Of a DNA stretch of 64,000 bases, positions 53,262 through 62,361 are shown one piece after another. The first letter of the stretch is position 1. The number at the start of each line of letters is the position of its first letter. The notes under the pieces are model-generated. The model made no database searches and was not told the DNA's origin. It saw nothing but the letters and a program-made list of their open reading frames with translations. Origin of the DNA: Tildeniella torsiva UHER 1998/13D (GTDB lineage Bacteria; Cyanobacteriota; Cyanobacteriia; Phormidesmidales; Phormidesmidaceae); contig JAHHIH010000001.1 in assembly GCA_019358835.1 (NCBI GenBank), positions 1 through 64,000 of the forward strand, given 5' to 3'. Made by a program: the position numbers and the translations under genes.

Positions 53262-53932
53262 GAGTAGACTCCCTTTTCGGGTAAAGTAGGCCCCGCGTCT
53301 ATTCAATATCCGTAGGTCTGGCCATGAATCCGAAAGGTTTTGGCCTTAGTCAGTAGTTTTCTTGAACCCTTCACATAACTTTCGCAAATGAATGCCAGCC
53401 GCTAAGATAAGCTAAAGGAGACTACGTATTTTCACTGGCCACGTAAAAGTGTTTCACATTAAGTTACGTACGTGCTAGTGTTTAGCGGTGCATCGCCATT
53501 GAGTGTCTTTGATCATTCCCTCCAGCTATGGTCTAGGGCACAGCCAGTTCGCTATTAGGGTTAGCATCGGCGATCAGACATTTAGTAGAGAACGATGAGC
53601 GGGGCAGCTCTCCTGAGTAGCCCAGTTCAGATAAAGCCATTACGGTGGGCTAATCAAAGTATGCCTGCTGAGTCACGCTTTTAAAATTGCTTTGGAGTAT
53701 TGTAAGCAAGCTTGGTACTGCATTCTTTGGCAACCAACTTGTGAAGGTTAGATCAATATTTTTTCTTAAATGGTGAACTTTTTTAGACGGTGCGCGTCTC
53801 AAGTGTTTCAACGGGCCTATGGCTTAGCTAGCCATTGCCTATGCGTCTGCCAGATGTAAACCATTAGTCTTTAAAACTGACAAATCCTATCGGGGCGTCT
53901 ACCACTGATTGTCCTTTAAGCTCCTTAGGATC
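53262..53932. promoter_or_regulatory. Divergent promoter region of the export and glycosyltransferase genes
   Basis: About 670 bp of AT-rich DNA between the Wza-like gene (minus) and the WecG-like gene (plus). It must carry promoters for both directions. An ACGTACGT-containing stretch near 53464-53473 is palindromic, but no known motif is recognised. No ORF of note and no tRNA were found. Confidence 0.45.
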
Positions 53933-54730
53933 ATGTCAATCTCCAAGAATCTCATTAGTGAGTCCGTAATTGGATTTTCGGTGGCGACCAACCCCTTTGC
54001 AGAGCAGATTGATCTAATCATGCACTGGGGTCAGCAGCGACTGAGCCGAGTAGTTTGTGTAGCCAATGTGCACATGCTGATGGAAGCGCGATGGAACGAG
54101 ACCTTTGCTAAGGTGCTAAGCCAAGCAGATTTGCTTACTCCAGACGGCATGCCCCTGGTATGGACTTTAAATTTGCTGCGCAAAAGCACCCACGATCGCG
54201 TCGCGGGCATGTACATTCTGCGCGAAGTGTGCGAGCGGGCTTCGGTATCGGGGTTGCCGGTTTACTTTCTGGGTACCGACGAGTTGACCCTAGGTAAAAT
54301 GCGGCAGCGCCTTCAGAAAGAATACCCAAACCTCACCATTGCCGGTATGGAGCCGCTACCCTTTCGGCCCCTCACACCCGAAGAAGATGCCCAGGTTGTA
54401 AAAGATATCAACACTAGCCAGGCCGGAGTTGTGTTTGTTGCCCTGGGCTGTCCCAAGCAAGAAATTTGGATGTACCAACACCGCTCTAAAATTAAGGCGG
54501 CGATGGTAGGCATTGGCGGAGTGTTTCCGATTTATGCTGGCATTAAAAAGCATGCACCAGCCTGGGTGCAAGACTCGGGGTTAGAGTGGCTCTATCGGCT
54601 CACCCAAGAGCCGGGTCGGCTGTGGCAGCGATATTTCAGAACTATTCCACCCTTTGTTTACCTGTCGGTCAAGCAGGTGGTGGTTACCCGATTACACCGT
54701 CGTATCAATCGCATGCTGAGGGCATTTTAG
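53933..54730 (+). CDS. WecG/TagA/CpsF-family (GT26) glycosyltransferase
   Basis: The 265-residue protein has the GT26 signatures: VVCVANVHMLMEARWN, LLTPDGMPLVWTL (catalytic Asp/Thr region), FLGTDELTLGKM, GVVFVALGCPKQEIWM, VGIGGVFPIYAG and APAWVQDSGLEWLYRLTQEP. Enzymes of this family transfer ManNAc, ManNAcA or a similar sugar onto a polyprenyl-linked acceptor. TTAGGA just before the ATG at 53933 marks the start. It opens the plus-strand half of the polysaccharide region. Confidence 0.92.
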   Translation: MSISKNLISESVIGFSVATNPFAEQIDLIMHWGQQRLSRVVCVANVHMLMEARWNETFAKVLSQADLLTPDGMPLVWTLNLLRKSTHDRVAGMYILREVCERASVSGLPVYFLGTDELTLGKMRQRLQKEYPNLTIAGMEPLPFRPLTPEEDAQVVKDINTSQAGVVFVALGCPKQEIWMYQHRSKIKAAMVGIGGVFPIYAGIKKHAPAWVQDSGLEWLYRLTQEPGRLWQRYFRTIPPFVYLSVKQVVVTRLHRRINRMLRAF

Positions 54731-55085
54731 GACAGCGTCAACGTTTGCCTTAGCGCTGAGAGATAGCATTTCTCTAGCCGGTCAGGTACGCCACTGAACA
54801 GACCAGTTCCCCCCCATTCTTTTGCGACTAAAGATTCACGCCGTACCCCCTTAATAAGGGGGAGAGGGGATTATTTTCGTGTACTCACGAGTCTAGGGAT
54901 TGCTGTAGTAACACTTCTAGAATGCTCACCCTGTTTCTATAGGAGAGATGGGGCAAGTGCCGTTTGCATATATCAATAGAGTGTGAAAACACCGCAGAAG
55001 TTTCTGCTGATTTTAAGATTCTTCCTGATTTTCTTGTCGTCGCCAGAAACTAGGTGTATGGCCGTATCTACCCTAAATACCTACC
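54731..55085. other. Intergenic region with a C/G-rich hairpin
   Basis: About 355 bp without a credible ORF. CCCCCTTA (54846-54853) pairs exactly with TAAGGGGG (54855-54862) across one base and is followed by AGAGGGG. This resembles the core of the repeat at 56815-56844 and suggests a shared dispersed family in this genome. Confidence 0.5.
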
Positions 55086-55514
55086 ATGACTCAGCCCCGA
55101 TCGCGCAATCGCAACCGGTCTAAACGGCGGAGCATTCTTTGCCCCATCCATGACAATTATCTCGACAGCGTCAGCCAAAAATATCCTCTTTTTGCCACCA
55201 AACCTGAGCATTTGCAACAGAGCGGGCTGAGCCGTCGGGCGGCCTTTACGCTGATTGCGAGCTTGGGTACGGTTCCCCTTCAGGGGGAATGGCTAGAAGC
55301 TTTTTGGTGCGATCGCTGCCAATCAACCCAGTGGTACCACGTGCGCAAGACTGAATCTAATTTATACACCCTCTGCACGGTACCAGAAGCGCTCTGGATG
55401 CAGGTCGCTGGGGTAATTTTGCCCACCGGCAACCCCACCGTAGGCGAGTTTACCCGCCGTCAGGCGCGGCAGACTACCTACGGCGGCGTGAAGGATTTTT
55501 ACCGGATGGGGTGA
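55086..55514 (+). CDS. Conserved cyanobacterial protein with CxxC motif, unknown function
   Basis: The 142-residue soluble protein has a very basic N-terminus (RSRNRNRSKRRS), an early ILCPIHDNYLDSVSQKYPLF segment, a central SRRAAFTLIASLGTVPLQGE and a WCDRCQSTQWYHV segment with a CxxC pair. CPIH and CxxC could jointly bind one zinc ion. The pattern is of a small zinc-ribbon-like protein. I think it is a known cyanobacterial hypothetical family, but I give no function. It stands between the WecG-like gene and gmd. Confidence 0.72.
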   Translation: MTQPRSRNRNRSKRRSILCPIHDNYLDSVSQKYPLFATKPEHLQQSGLSRRAAFTLIASLGTVPLQGEWLEAFWCDRCQSTQWYHVRKTESNLYTLCTVPEALWMQVAGVILPTGNPTVGEFTRRQARQTTYGGVKDFYRMG

Positions 55515-55661
55515 GGCATGGAGAAGGTGGGGAGATAGGGAAGGTGAGGGAGATGAAGAGTATAAAAGGACATTGTTCACAAACAATTCCTACCCCCACT
55601 TTTCCTGTCGTCCTCACCTTCCTTACATCCCTCATCTCCTCCATTTTCCTCACCTCCCTTA
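55511..55661. repeat. Purine-rich/pyrimidine-rich imperfect inverted repeat before gmd
   Basis: The left part (55511-55560) is almost only G and A and includes GAAGGTGAGGGAGATGA. The right part (55589-55661) is almost only C and T and includes TCCTCACCTTCC and CCCTCATCTCC, so the two halves can pair imperfectly around a ~30-bp middle. It begins at the stop of the 55086 gene and ends ~40 bp before gmd. Construction and words such as GGGAGATGA are shared with the element at 9261-9352. Confidence 0.6.
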
Positions 55662-55698
55662 ATCGTCACTATTGTTGTTCATTTACTATCTAAACCCT

Positions 55699-56778
55699 AT
55701 GTCTAACCCCAAAATAGCCCTCATTACCGGCATTACTGGTCAAGACGGCTCTTACCTAAGCGAGCTGTTATTAGAAAAAGGCTACGAAGTCCACGGCATC
55801 ATTCGCCGCACCTCGACGATCAACACCGATCGCATTGACCACCTCTACGAAGACCCCCACAGCGACTCGGCCCGGCTGTTTTTGCACTACGGCGACCTCA
55901 CCGACGGCACCACTCTGCGCCGCATTCTCGAAGAGGTGAAGCCGATTGAAATTTATAATTTAGGAGCACAGTCCCACGTGCGGGTGAGCTTTGACTCGCC
56001 CGAATACACCGTGGATGCAGTGGGCATGGGCACCCTGCGCCTACTAGAGGCCATTCGTGACTACCGCCAGCGCACCGGCATTGAGGTGCGCTACTACCAG
56101 GCGGGCTCTTCAGAAATGTACGGCAAGGTGCAGCACGTCCCCCAGAGCGAAACCACCCCCTTCTACCCCCGCAGCCCCTACGCCTGCGCCAAGGTCTATG
56201 CCCACTGGCAAACCATCAACTACCGCGAGTCGTACGGCATGTTTGCCTGCAACGGCATTTTGTTTAACCACGAATCGCCCCGGCGCGGCGAAACCTTTGT
56301 CACCCGCAAAATTACCCGCGCCGTGGCCCGCATCGTGGCGGGGCAGCAGAGCAAGATCTACATGGGCAACCTGGATGCCAAGCGCGACTGGGGCTATGCC
56401 AAAGACTATGTCAACGCCATGTGGCTGATGCTGCAACAGGACGAGCCCGACGACTACGTGGTAGCCACGGGCGAAACCTACTCGGTGCGCGAGTTTTTAG
56501 ACATTGCCTTTGGCCGGGTCAACCTCAACTGGCAAGACTATGTGGCCTTTGATGAGCGCTATCTGCGCCCCGCCGAAGTCGAACTGCTGATTGGTGATCC
56601 CACCAAGGCCAAGACCAAGCTGGGCTGGGAACCCTCGGTAACTTTTGAAGAGCTGGTGCACCTGATGGTGGAAGCCGATCTGCAAGCGCTGGGGCTAGTC
56701 ACCCTCAACGGCAGTGCGGCCACTAGCGTGCTCGATCGCGCCACCCTGCGCACGGCCAGCGGCGTAGCGGTGGGATAG
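55699..56778 (+). CDS. gmd: GDP-mannose 4,6-dehydratase
   Basis: The enzyme makes GDP-4-keto-6-deoxymannose, precursor of GDP-fucose and GDP-rhamnose for surface glycans, with NADP. The ~359-residue protein has the Rossmann motif [16 protein letters not shown] (residues 10-25), [20 protein letters not shown] (catalytic Thr/Ser-Glu region), [12 protein letters not shown] (catalytic Tyr-Lys) and [17 protein letters not shown]. The ATG at 55699 is used; the upstream ATG would add a non-homologous leader. The last ~25 residues ([15 protein letters not shown]) look like an extra tail. Its presence implies a 6-deoxyhexose in the local polysaccharide, though no fcl or rmd is adjacent. Confidence 0.95.
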   Translation: MSNPKIALITGITGQDGSYLSELLLEKGYEVHGIIRRTSTINTDRIDHLYEDPHSDSARLFLHYGDLTDGTTLRRILEEVKPIEIYNLGAQSHVRVSFDSPEYTVDAVGMGTLRLLEAIRDYRQRTGIEVRYYQAGSSEMYGKVQHVPQSETTPFYPRSPYACAKVYAHWQTINYRESYGMFACNGILFNHESPRRGETFVTRKITRAVARIVAGQQSKIYMGNLDAKRDWGYAKDYVNAMWLMLQQDEPDDYVVATGETYSVREFLDIAFGRVNLNWQDYVAFDERYLRPAEVELLIGDPTKAKTKLGWEPSVTFEELVHLMVEADLQALGLVTLNGSAATSVLDRATLRTASGVAVG

Positions 56779-56814
56779 AGCGCAGACCATGCGCCCTAGG
56801 GGGAAAATCCATTG

Positions 56815-56844
56815 CCCCCCTTTTTAAGGGGGGTTGGGGGGATC
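56815..56844. repeat. Dispersed C/G hairpin repeat
   Basis: CCCCCCTT and AAGGGGGG form a perfect 8-bp stem around TTT, followed by TTGGGGGGATC. Sequences of this form are common intergenic repeats in filamentous cyanobacteria, as I recall. It lies ~35 bp after the gmd stop and may act as its terminator-like 3' structure. Compare the related hairpin at 54846-54862. Confidence 0.7.
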
Positions 56845-56860
56845 GATCCGAGCAATACAC

Positions 56861-57013
56861 GTAGATCACAAACACGCTTTCTTGCCGTAATCCAGCCCTC
56901 ACCCCCAGCCCCTCTCCCAGGGAGGAGAGGGGAGCCGGAACCAGACTTCAAAGTCCCTCTCCCAGATTGGGAGAGGGATTTAGGGAGAGGGCTACGGGGA
57001 CTTTGTGATCTAC
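56861..57013. repeat. 153-bp nested palindromic element with perfect 12-bp terminal inverted repeats
   Basis: GTAGATCACAAA (56861-56872) and its exact reverse complement (57002-57013) bound the element. Inside, a second imperfect pair of ~25-bp arms (56894-56918 and 56969-56993) is built from AGCCCTC and CCCTCTCCC words. Small hairpins such as CCCTCTCCC-AGATT-GGGAGAGGG lie within. The nested layout and lack of coding capacity resemble a MITE or a folded RNA repeat. It sits between gmd and the sugar transferase gene. Confidence 0.75.
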
Positions 57014-57112
57014 TGAGGATACGTTTCACGGAGTTGCAACCCCCTATTGTTCGCAGAGCCAAATAACCCATTGGAGCCCGCCGTACGTGCTGTTCAACAC
57101 TCTGGTAGACCC

Positions 57113-57811
57113 ATGTTTCAGTTCTTATTTTGCTCCCCAAAGGAATATCATGCGGCCCTAAACGAAGACTTAATTGTTCCAGATACTGTGCAGCTGGCAC
57201 CCATTCATCCATCGGTCAACTCGGTCTTAAAGCGATGCCTAGATATAGTTGGTGGTTTGGCAGGAGTTTTAATCACGCTACTCTTGTTGGTGCCCATTGC
57301 CGTTGCCATTCAGCTTGATAACCCTGGCCCGGTCTTCTTTAGCCAGCTGCGCTGTGGGTACCAGGGGCGACCCTTCCGCATTTGGAAGTTTCGCTCGATG
57401 GTGGCCAATGCCGATGAGCTAAAACATCTAGTAGAAAACCAGGCCCAGGGGCTGATCTTTAAAAACGACAATGACCCTCGCATTACCCGAGTGGGCAAGT
57501 TTTTGCGGCGCACCAGTCTAGACGAGTTCCCTCAGTTTTGGAATGTGCTGTGGGGAGACATGAGCCTGGTGGGCACGCGCCCGCCGACGGTGGCGGAGGT
57601 GCGACAGTATGAGCCTCACCACTGGCAGCGGCTAAATGTGAAGCCGGGGCTAACGGGCAAGTGGCAGGCCCAGGGGCGATCGCACATCAAAGATTTTGAG
57701 GCGATCGTCAAGATGGATATTGACTACCAGGCTCAGTGGTCTTTGGGGCACGATGTGATGCTGATTTGGCAGACGGTGGGCGCGGTGGTGCTCAGCCGAG
57801 GGGCTTATTAG
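57113..57811 (+). CDS. Initiating sugar transferase (WcaJ/ExoY/RfbP type)
   Basis: The ~232-residue protein transfers the first sugar-1-phosphate onto undecaprenyl phosphate at the inner membrane. It has one membrane segment (~residues 43-65, VGGLAGVLITLLLLVPIAVA), then the bacterial sugar-transferase motifs GPVFFSQLRCGYQGRPF, FRIWKFRSMVANAD, RRTSLDEFPQFWNVL, MSLVGTRPP and PGLTGKWQ. It lacks the N-terminal four-helix part of large WcaJ, so it is of the short ExoY type. The ATG at 57113 is preferred over an upstream TTG. It follows the nested repeat and gmd in the same orientation. Confidence 0.93.
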   Translation: MFQFLFCSPKEYHAALNEDLIVPDTVQLAPIHPSVNSVLKRCLDIVGGLAGVLITLLLLVPIAVAIQLDNPGPVFFSQLRCGYQGRPFRIWKFRSMVANADELKHLVENQAQGLIFKNDNDPRITRVGKFLRRTSLDEFPQFWNVLWGDMSLVGTRPPTVAEVRQYEPHHWQRLNVKPGLTGKWQAQGRSHIKDFEAIVKMDIDYQAQWSLGHDVMLIWQTVGAVVLSRGAY

Positions 57812-58293
57812 GGCAGTCGGGGTGCGCTATGAGAAGCCTTCCAGAGCAGCGCTTTTGGTTTGAGAAACGCGGGCTAAGGCTGGGGGTATGATCCGGGCCG
57901 CTACCGGATGGTCGAAGGCAAATGGCTGATCGCTCTACCGACTGCCGAACTTTAAAGCTGCCTGAGCACTCACCCCATCCGGATAGTTTTGACATTTTGC
58001 AAAAATTTTCACATCGGGCTAAACCCTAGGGAAAGTACGGAGAGATAGGACTAGGTATCCGGAGAGGGCCATTTACTCTTGTAAAGGAAGATAACAACTC
58101 AAGCACATTCCCTTTTTGAAAGGGCCTTTTGCAGAGGGGCTTTGATGGTCGTCTTAGATCTCAGTCTCTTTGCCCTGTACTAGAACGCTCCTTAGGCGAT
58201 CGGGCAGAGTATGGGATAGGTGTGCCTAAGCGTTGCTCTCACTAGAGGTAGCACTTGTATCGCCTAAAGAGTTCAGCAAAAGACTACATAAAT
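57812..58293. other. Intergenic region leading into the 21-bp tandem array
   Basis: About 480 bp without a credible ORF. It holds several short G-rich/C-rich half-repeats (for example GAAAGGGCCTTTTGCAGAGG near 58119) and one HIP1-like site near 58197, but no clear terminator or RNA gene. Confidence 0.4.
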
Positions 58294-58524
58294 GCAAAAG
58301 ATGGTTTGAGCTGTTGTTTACATGGCTTATAGGCTGCGACGCATTTCATAAGCATTTCTTGAAATGGCTTAAACATCGGTAAGGAGGGCTTAAACCTTTC
58401 AGCGGAAGCTATAAGTGTTTTAATGGAAGCCTTATAGGTTGCAAAGAAAGCTATAAGCATTTCAAAGAAAGGCTTAAGCCGTGCAAAGAAAGCTTTAATG
58501 CTTTTTAGCAAGGGCTTAATGCCT
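58294..58524. repeat. Degenerate 21-bp tandem array, about 11 copies
   Basis: Eleven consecutive 21-bp units can be aligned without gaps from 58294 to 58524. Units 8-11 (from 58441) are best kept, with a GCAAAGAAAG start and a G-C-T-T-A-T-A/A-A-G core. Units 1-7 are more diverged but keep the gCTTA core. The exact multiple of three keeps a reading frame open on the minus strand: a TTG-started frame (58583 down to 58284) reads heptads of the form [IFLY]-K-P-x-x-x-x, for example IKPLLKSIKAFFARLKPFFE. A plus-strand frame is broken by stops in older units. No ribosome-binding site is seen for either, so coding is uncertain. Confidence 0.8.
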
Positions 58525-58684
58525 TGAGGGGATTTTCGGATCTTTTTGGAGGTGCAGCTAAAAACCAACCTAAAAGGATCCAAATTTATACGGTGATGAT
58601 AGGCTTAAGGGCTTGGCTACAGTGTGGAGGTTGGAACTGGTACCAACACTGTTGTTTATTAATGCCAGGGAGCATTTACGGTAT

Positions 58685-59044
58685 ATGAGACGCAAAAGAT
58701 TATCTGCAACGTTAGGAAAGGCTGAGGTGCGGGCTGCATCCATGGACTCGATTCTGCCGAATTTAGATTTGGGTAATGGACTAACGCTAGAGATGTACTG
58801 GGAGGCGATTAATGCTTTGCGGCTCAAGCAGCAGCAGTATAATTCGCTACTATCGAAGGTGGATAACCTATACAACGAGATGCTGGCGGAGGAGCGAGCG
58901 CTGGGTGAAATGTCGGAGCATATGCTGAGCGGGGTGAAGGTAAAGTTTGGCCGCGACAGCTATGAGTATGAGATGGCGGGGGGTGTTCGGCGCTCTGATC
59001 GCAAGCGACCTCAGCGGAAGGTGGCAGCAATGCCGACAGTTTAG
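58685..59044 (+). CDS. Conserved cyanobacterial protein of unknown function (RRKRLSATL family)
   Basis: The ~119-residue protein starts MRRKRLSATLGKAEVRAASM, followed by LDLGNGLTLEMYWEAINALR, a helical segment rich in Gln, Leu and Glu, and a C-terminal KFGRDSYEYEMAGGVRRSDR plus a basic tail. It is soluble and helical, with a coiled-coil tendency in residues ~40-85. I recall similar small proteins with the GRDSYEYEMAGG-type motif in many cyanobacterial genomes, always hypothetical. AGGGAG upstream supports the ATG at 58685 over a TTG at 58613. A strong terminator follows it. Confidence 0.75.
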   Translation: MRRKRLSATLGKAEVRAASMDSILPNLDLGNGLTLEMYWEAINALRLKQQQYNSLLSKVDNLYNEMLAEERALGEMSEHMLSGVKVKFGRDSYEYEMAGGVRRSDRKRPQRKVAAMPTV

Positions 59045-59081
59045 AGTTAACAAATTAGAGTAACAAAAACTGAATATCACT

Positions 59082-59119
59082 AGCGCGGTCGTGTTTTATA
59101 AATGCGACCGCGCTTTCTT
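59082..59119 (+). terminator. Rho-independent terminator
   Basis: AGCGCGGTCG (59082-59091) pairs perfectly with CGACCGCGCT (59105-59114) around a 13-nt AT-rich loop and is followed by TTCTT. It ends the transcript of the 58685-59044 gene, 38 bp after its stop, and separates it from the AT-rich glycan segment. Confidence 0.85.
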
Positions 59120-59340
59120 AAAAGTACTCAACAGTAATTCATCGTTAGTCAACGTTACATATTTCGTTGTGACAATAGCCCATGTCGTGACCAAGGACAG
59201 CATGCATCGTTGCCTAACGTGGTGCATACTGTGATTTTAGGGAAAGGGAATCGCAGTTCTCTAAATAATTTTGGCCAGATTAGGATTTGATACATCTGAA
59301 GTTTTTGATAGCTCACAAATCTTCCTACCTAAGCTTTTTT

Positions 59341-60438
59341 ATGAAAATATGGCATTTTGGAGCGTCTCCGTCGCCCGATGATGTTAACGGAGTAAACACA
59401 GCAGTCTGGCTCATTGCCCAAGAACAGGTAAGTCTAGGCCACGAAGTTACACTAATATTAGAAAGTATTCCTAATAAGTCTACAAGCCTTTTCGCCAATA
59501 TGATAGGTTTAAATATTGCCTATATCAAAACAAGCAGGTATTCATACGATGCATTTATGATTGACGCATTACTAGAATCAGGCTTTCCGGACTTGATACA
59601 CCTCCATTCTATTTTCCTTTTAAACCAATTCTTCTTAGCAAAGAAGATATTCAAAAACAGAATTCCATACATAATTACTCCTCATGGGGGATTAAATTTT
59701 AGCCGTAGTAAACTCAAGAAGCAAGTGTTTAGCCTGCTTTTTGAAAAAGAAAAGATGTACAAGGCATCAGCTATCACAGTGGTCACGCCAAGAGAAGCAG
59801 ATAGAGTATGCAGCTACCTGCCTAGGTATAATCAGCCAATCCGCTGGATACCAAATCCTTTTAATGTATCTCGCCTAAATGGAAGAGCTTGGAAGAGAGA
59901 TACAACATCAAAGAAAGTCATCTTTCTGGGGCGTTTTGATGTTCTCCAAAAAGGAATAGATATTTTGGCAAAAATTGCATATTTATCACCTGAATTCGAT
60001 TTTCACCTTTATGGAAGAAAAGATCGTAAGACAGGAAATGAGCTGCATAAAATCCAGCAGGATTGCCCAAAAAACCTACACTTTCATGATCCTATCTACG
60101 GGGAAGAGAAACTCGATCTACTCTCAGAAGCTTCTATATATATCCAAACATCTCGATGGGAGGGTTTCCCAATGTCAATTGTTGAAGCAATGTATTTAGG
60201 TTTACCCTGCGCTATTTCAGAATGCCTAGACATGGCTGAACTTTTTCGCGAAAAAGGGCTGGGCGTACTTTTGTCAACAGATCCTAGAGTAGCTTCGCAA
60301 CAATTGGCAGATGCTTTTAGAAATCCAAAAGGTTTTGAAAGTTTTTCAGAAACTTCTAGACAATTTGCCATCTCATGCTTTAGCCCTTTTAATGTAGCAA
60401 AGCAATATCTAGATCTCTATGAAGAAGTCTTATCTTGA
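59341..60438 (+). CDS. GT4-family glycosyltransferase
   Basis: The ~365-residue protein has the GT-B fold pattern: N-terminal MKIWHFGASPSPDDVNGVNT, a central PYIITPHGGLN, then VIFLGRFDVLQKGIDILAKI, and the C-terminal donor-site segment TSRWEGFPMSIVEAMYLGLP with the E-x7-E-type glutamates. Retaining GT4 enzymes add hexoses from nucleotide sugars; the donor cannot be told. The ATG at 59341 fits the usual family start. Base composition is clearly more AT-rich than in the preceding 50 kb, as in the next three genes. Confidence 0.92.
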   Translation: MKIWHFGASPSPDDVNGVNTAVWLIAQEQVSLGHEVTLILESIPNKSTSLFANMIGLNIAYIKTSRYSYDAFMIDALLESGFPDLIHLHSIFLLNQFFLAKKIFKNRIPYIITPHGGLNFSRSKLKKQVFSLLFEKEKMYKASAITVVTPREADRVCSYLPRYNQPIRWIPNPFNVSRLNGRAWKRDTTSKKVIFLGRFDVLQKGIDILAKIAYLSPEFDFHLYGRKDRKTGNELHKIQQDCPKNLHFHDPIYGEEKLDLLSEASIYIQTSRWEGFPMSIVEAMYLGLPCAISECLDMAELFREKGLGVLLSTDPRVASQQLADAFRNPKGFESFSETSRQFAISCFSPFNVAKQYLDLYEEVLS

Positions 60439-60696
60439 GGAGGCTCGTGTTAAAAATACATTCAATATCTCTAAAGTCCCTACCATTATCCAGAGACAGA
60501 AACAACTTCTGCATACGTCTATTAGCTAACAACATAGAAGTAAAGATTACTGAAATAAAAAAATCTAAGGGATATATCAATCAGATTAGTCCATATCTCA
60601 TGAAGAGAAATTAATTAACTTAAAAAGCAGAAAAGTATTTTCCCTTTTGAAATTTGGCATTCAGTTGTTCTGATTTAGCAAAAAAGAGTTCTAAAA

Positions 60697-62133
60697 ATGA
60701 GTCTAAAAAATAAGGCTATTAAAGGAGTTTTTTGGTCAGCGCTTGAAAGCTGGGGTCACCAAATTATTTCTTCTATAGTATTTTTTGTGCTTGCAAGGCT
60801 TCTAGGGCCAGAATCATTTGGACTCATCGCTTTAGCTAGTGTATACATTGCCTTTATCGGCATTTTCTCGGGGAGTAGTCTATCTTCTGCCATTGTCCAA
60901 AGAGCAGACTTGGAGCCAGAGCATTTAGATACTGCTTTTTGGACTAGCCTCCTTATAAGTATTGCTTTGACCCTGGTTAGTTTTACCCTAGCTGGTTGGA
61001 TCGCAATCTTATTTTCTGAACCGACTCTCAAATCTATTGTGAGGTGGCTCTCTATTAGCTTATTAATCAATGCTTTTAGCGATGTTCAGCAGGCTATCTT
61101 TCAAAGAAATATGGACTTCAGAGCGCTTTCTATTCGCTCTTTGGTCGCAACGACTGTTAGCGGAATTGTTGGGGTAACAATGGCTCTAACCGGATCTGGA
61201 GTGTGGAGCCTAGTTGGACAGCAACTATCTAGCTCCTTAACAAAAGTCTTGGTTTTATGGTGGGTCAGCACTTGGCGACCAAGGTTGAAGTTTTCTAAAA
61301 GCCACTTTAAAGAGTTGCTTAGCTTCAGTATTAATGTCACGGGCTCTAGTTTCACAAACTTTTTTAGCCGCCGATCTGATGACTTACTAATTGGCTATTT
61401 TTTAGGGGCTACGGCTTTGGGATATTATAGCGTAGCCTACAAGCTGCTCTTAATGATGATTGACTTGTTTTCTCGTGTTTTGGAAAAAGTGGCTATGCCA
61501 ATATTTTCAAAGCTACAGAATGAGCCAACTAGAATTCGAGAAGCGTTCTACCAGGTAACTCAAACAGCAAGTTTGATTACTTTTCCGGCATTTATCGGTG
61601 CAGGGATTTTGGCACCGGAGCTAATACTAATTTTCTTTGGAAACCAGTGGGGGGAAAGCATCCCTATCATGCAAATTTTGGTTTTTATTGGAATTTTACA
61701 GTCACTAAGTATTTTCAATAGCACTGTTCTGTTAGCAATGGGTAAACCAGATTGGAGGTTCGCCTTAGGCTTATTTCTAAGCATAACAAATGTAATTTGT
61801 TTTGCGATTTCTGTTCATTGGGGGATAAAAGCGGTTGCCCTAGCTTACGTAATTAAAGGATACTTGTTATCACCAATATCCTTGAGTCTGATAAAAAAAT
61901 TGATAAAAATCAGCTATCTGAAGTATGTTAGCCAACTGTATGCTCCAGCTGTATGTACATTAATCATGACTTTAGGAATCGTTGTTACCAAATACACCTT
62001 TGCTGATCAGATTAATTCTATATGGTTACTTTTGTGCTGTGTTTCTATAGGAACAATTATGTACTCGTCATCACTATTTTTAATATTTCCTTCAAAGTTT
62101 AAGAAAACAATTTCTTACTTCTACTCAACTTAG
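60697..62133 (+). CDS. Wzx/WzxC-type oligosaccharide flippase
   Basis: The 478-residue integral membrane protein has 12-14 hydrophobic helices and the MOP-superfamily start KNKAIKGVFWSALESWGHQI, then GPESFGLIALASVYIAF, the SSAIVQRADLEPEHLDTAFW segment and, near the middle, FSRRSDDLLIGYFLGATALG. It should flip lipid-linked oligosaccharide repeat units to the periplasmic side. It lies 258 bp after the GT4 gene; the gap has no credible ORF. The AT-rich composition suggests a common origin with the neighbouring glycan genes. Confidence 0.92.
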   Translation: MSLKNKAIKGVFWSALESWGHQIISSIVFFVLARLLGPESFGLIALASVYIAFIGIFSGSSLSSAIVQRADLEPEHLDTAFWTSLLISIALTLVSFTLAGWIAILFSEPTLKSIVRWLSISLLINAFSDVQQAIFQRNMDFRALSIRSLVATTVSGIVGVTMALTGSGVWSLVGQQLSSSLTKVLVLWWVSTWRPRLKFSKSHFKELLSFSINVTGSSFTNFFSRRSDDLLIGYFLGATALGYYSVAYKLLLMMIDLFSRVLEKVAMPIFSKLQNEPTRIREAFYQVTQTASLITFPAFIGAGILAPELILIFFGNQWGESIPIMQILVFIGILQSLSIFNSTVLLAMGKPDWRFALGLFLSITNVICFAISVHWGIKAVALAYVIKGYLLSPISLSLIKKLIKISYLKYVSQLYAPAVCTLIMTLGIVVTKYTFADQINSIWLLLCCVSIGTIMYSSSLFLIFPSKFKKTISYFYST

Positions 62134-62361
62134 TATTTTCTATAGCTTCTCGACATTGGGTGCATCCCAGTTTTGCAATGAGTACAAATGCGTGGTTATT
62201 AAACCCATGAGAATCAAGGGAGCAGAAATAGTATCTCATATTTGGACTTGCAAGACTAGGATGTATCCTCGACGTTTCTATGATTTAAGTCAATACCCAA
62301 GTTTCTGTAACTACATTAGAAACTGAATCTTGTGTCCATAATAGTTTATAGGCTAAGAGTC

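Noticed and set aside
58294-58524. CRISPR array
   Set aside because: The array has contiguous 21-bp degenerate units without unique spacers of constant length and no cas genes nearby.
59287-59340. Longer N-terminus for the GT4 glycosyltransferase
   Set aside because: The extra 18 residues begin with a non-ATG codon and do not fit the family start; the ATG at 59341 gives the expected N-terminus.
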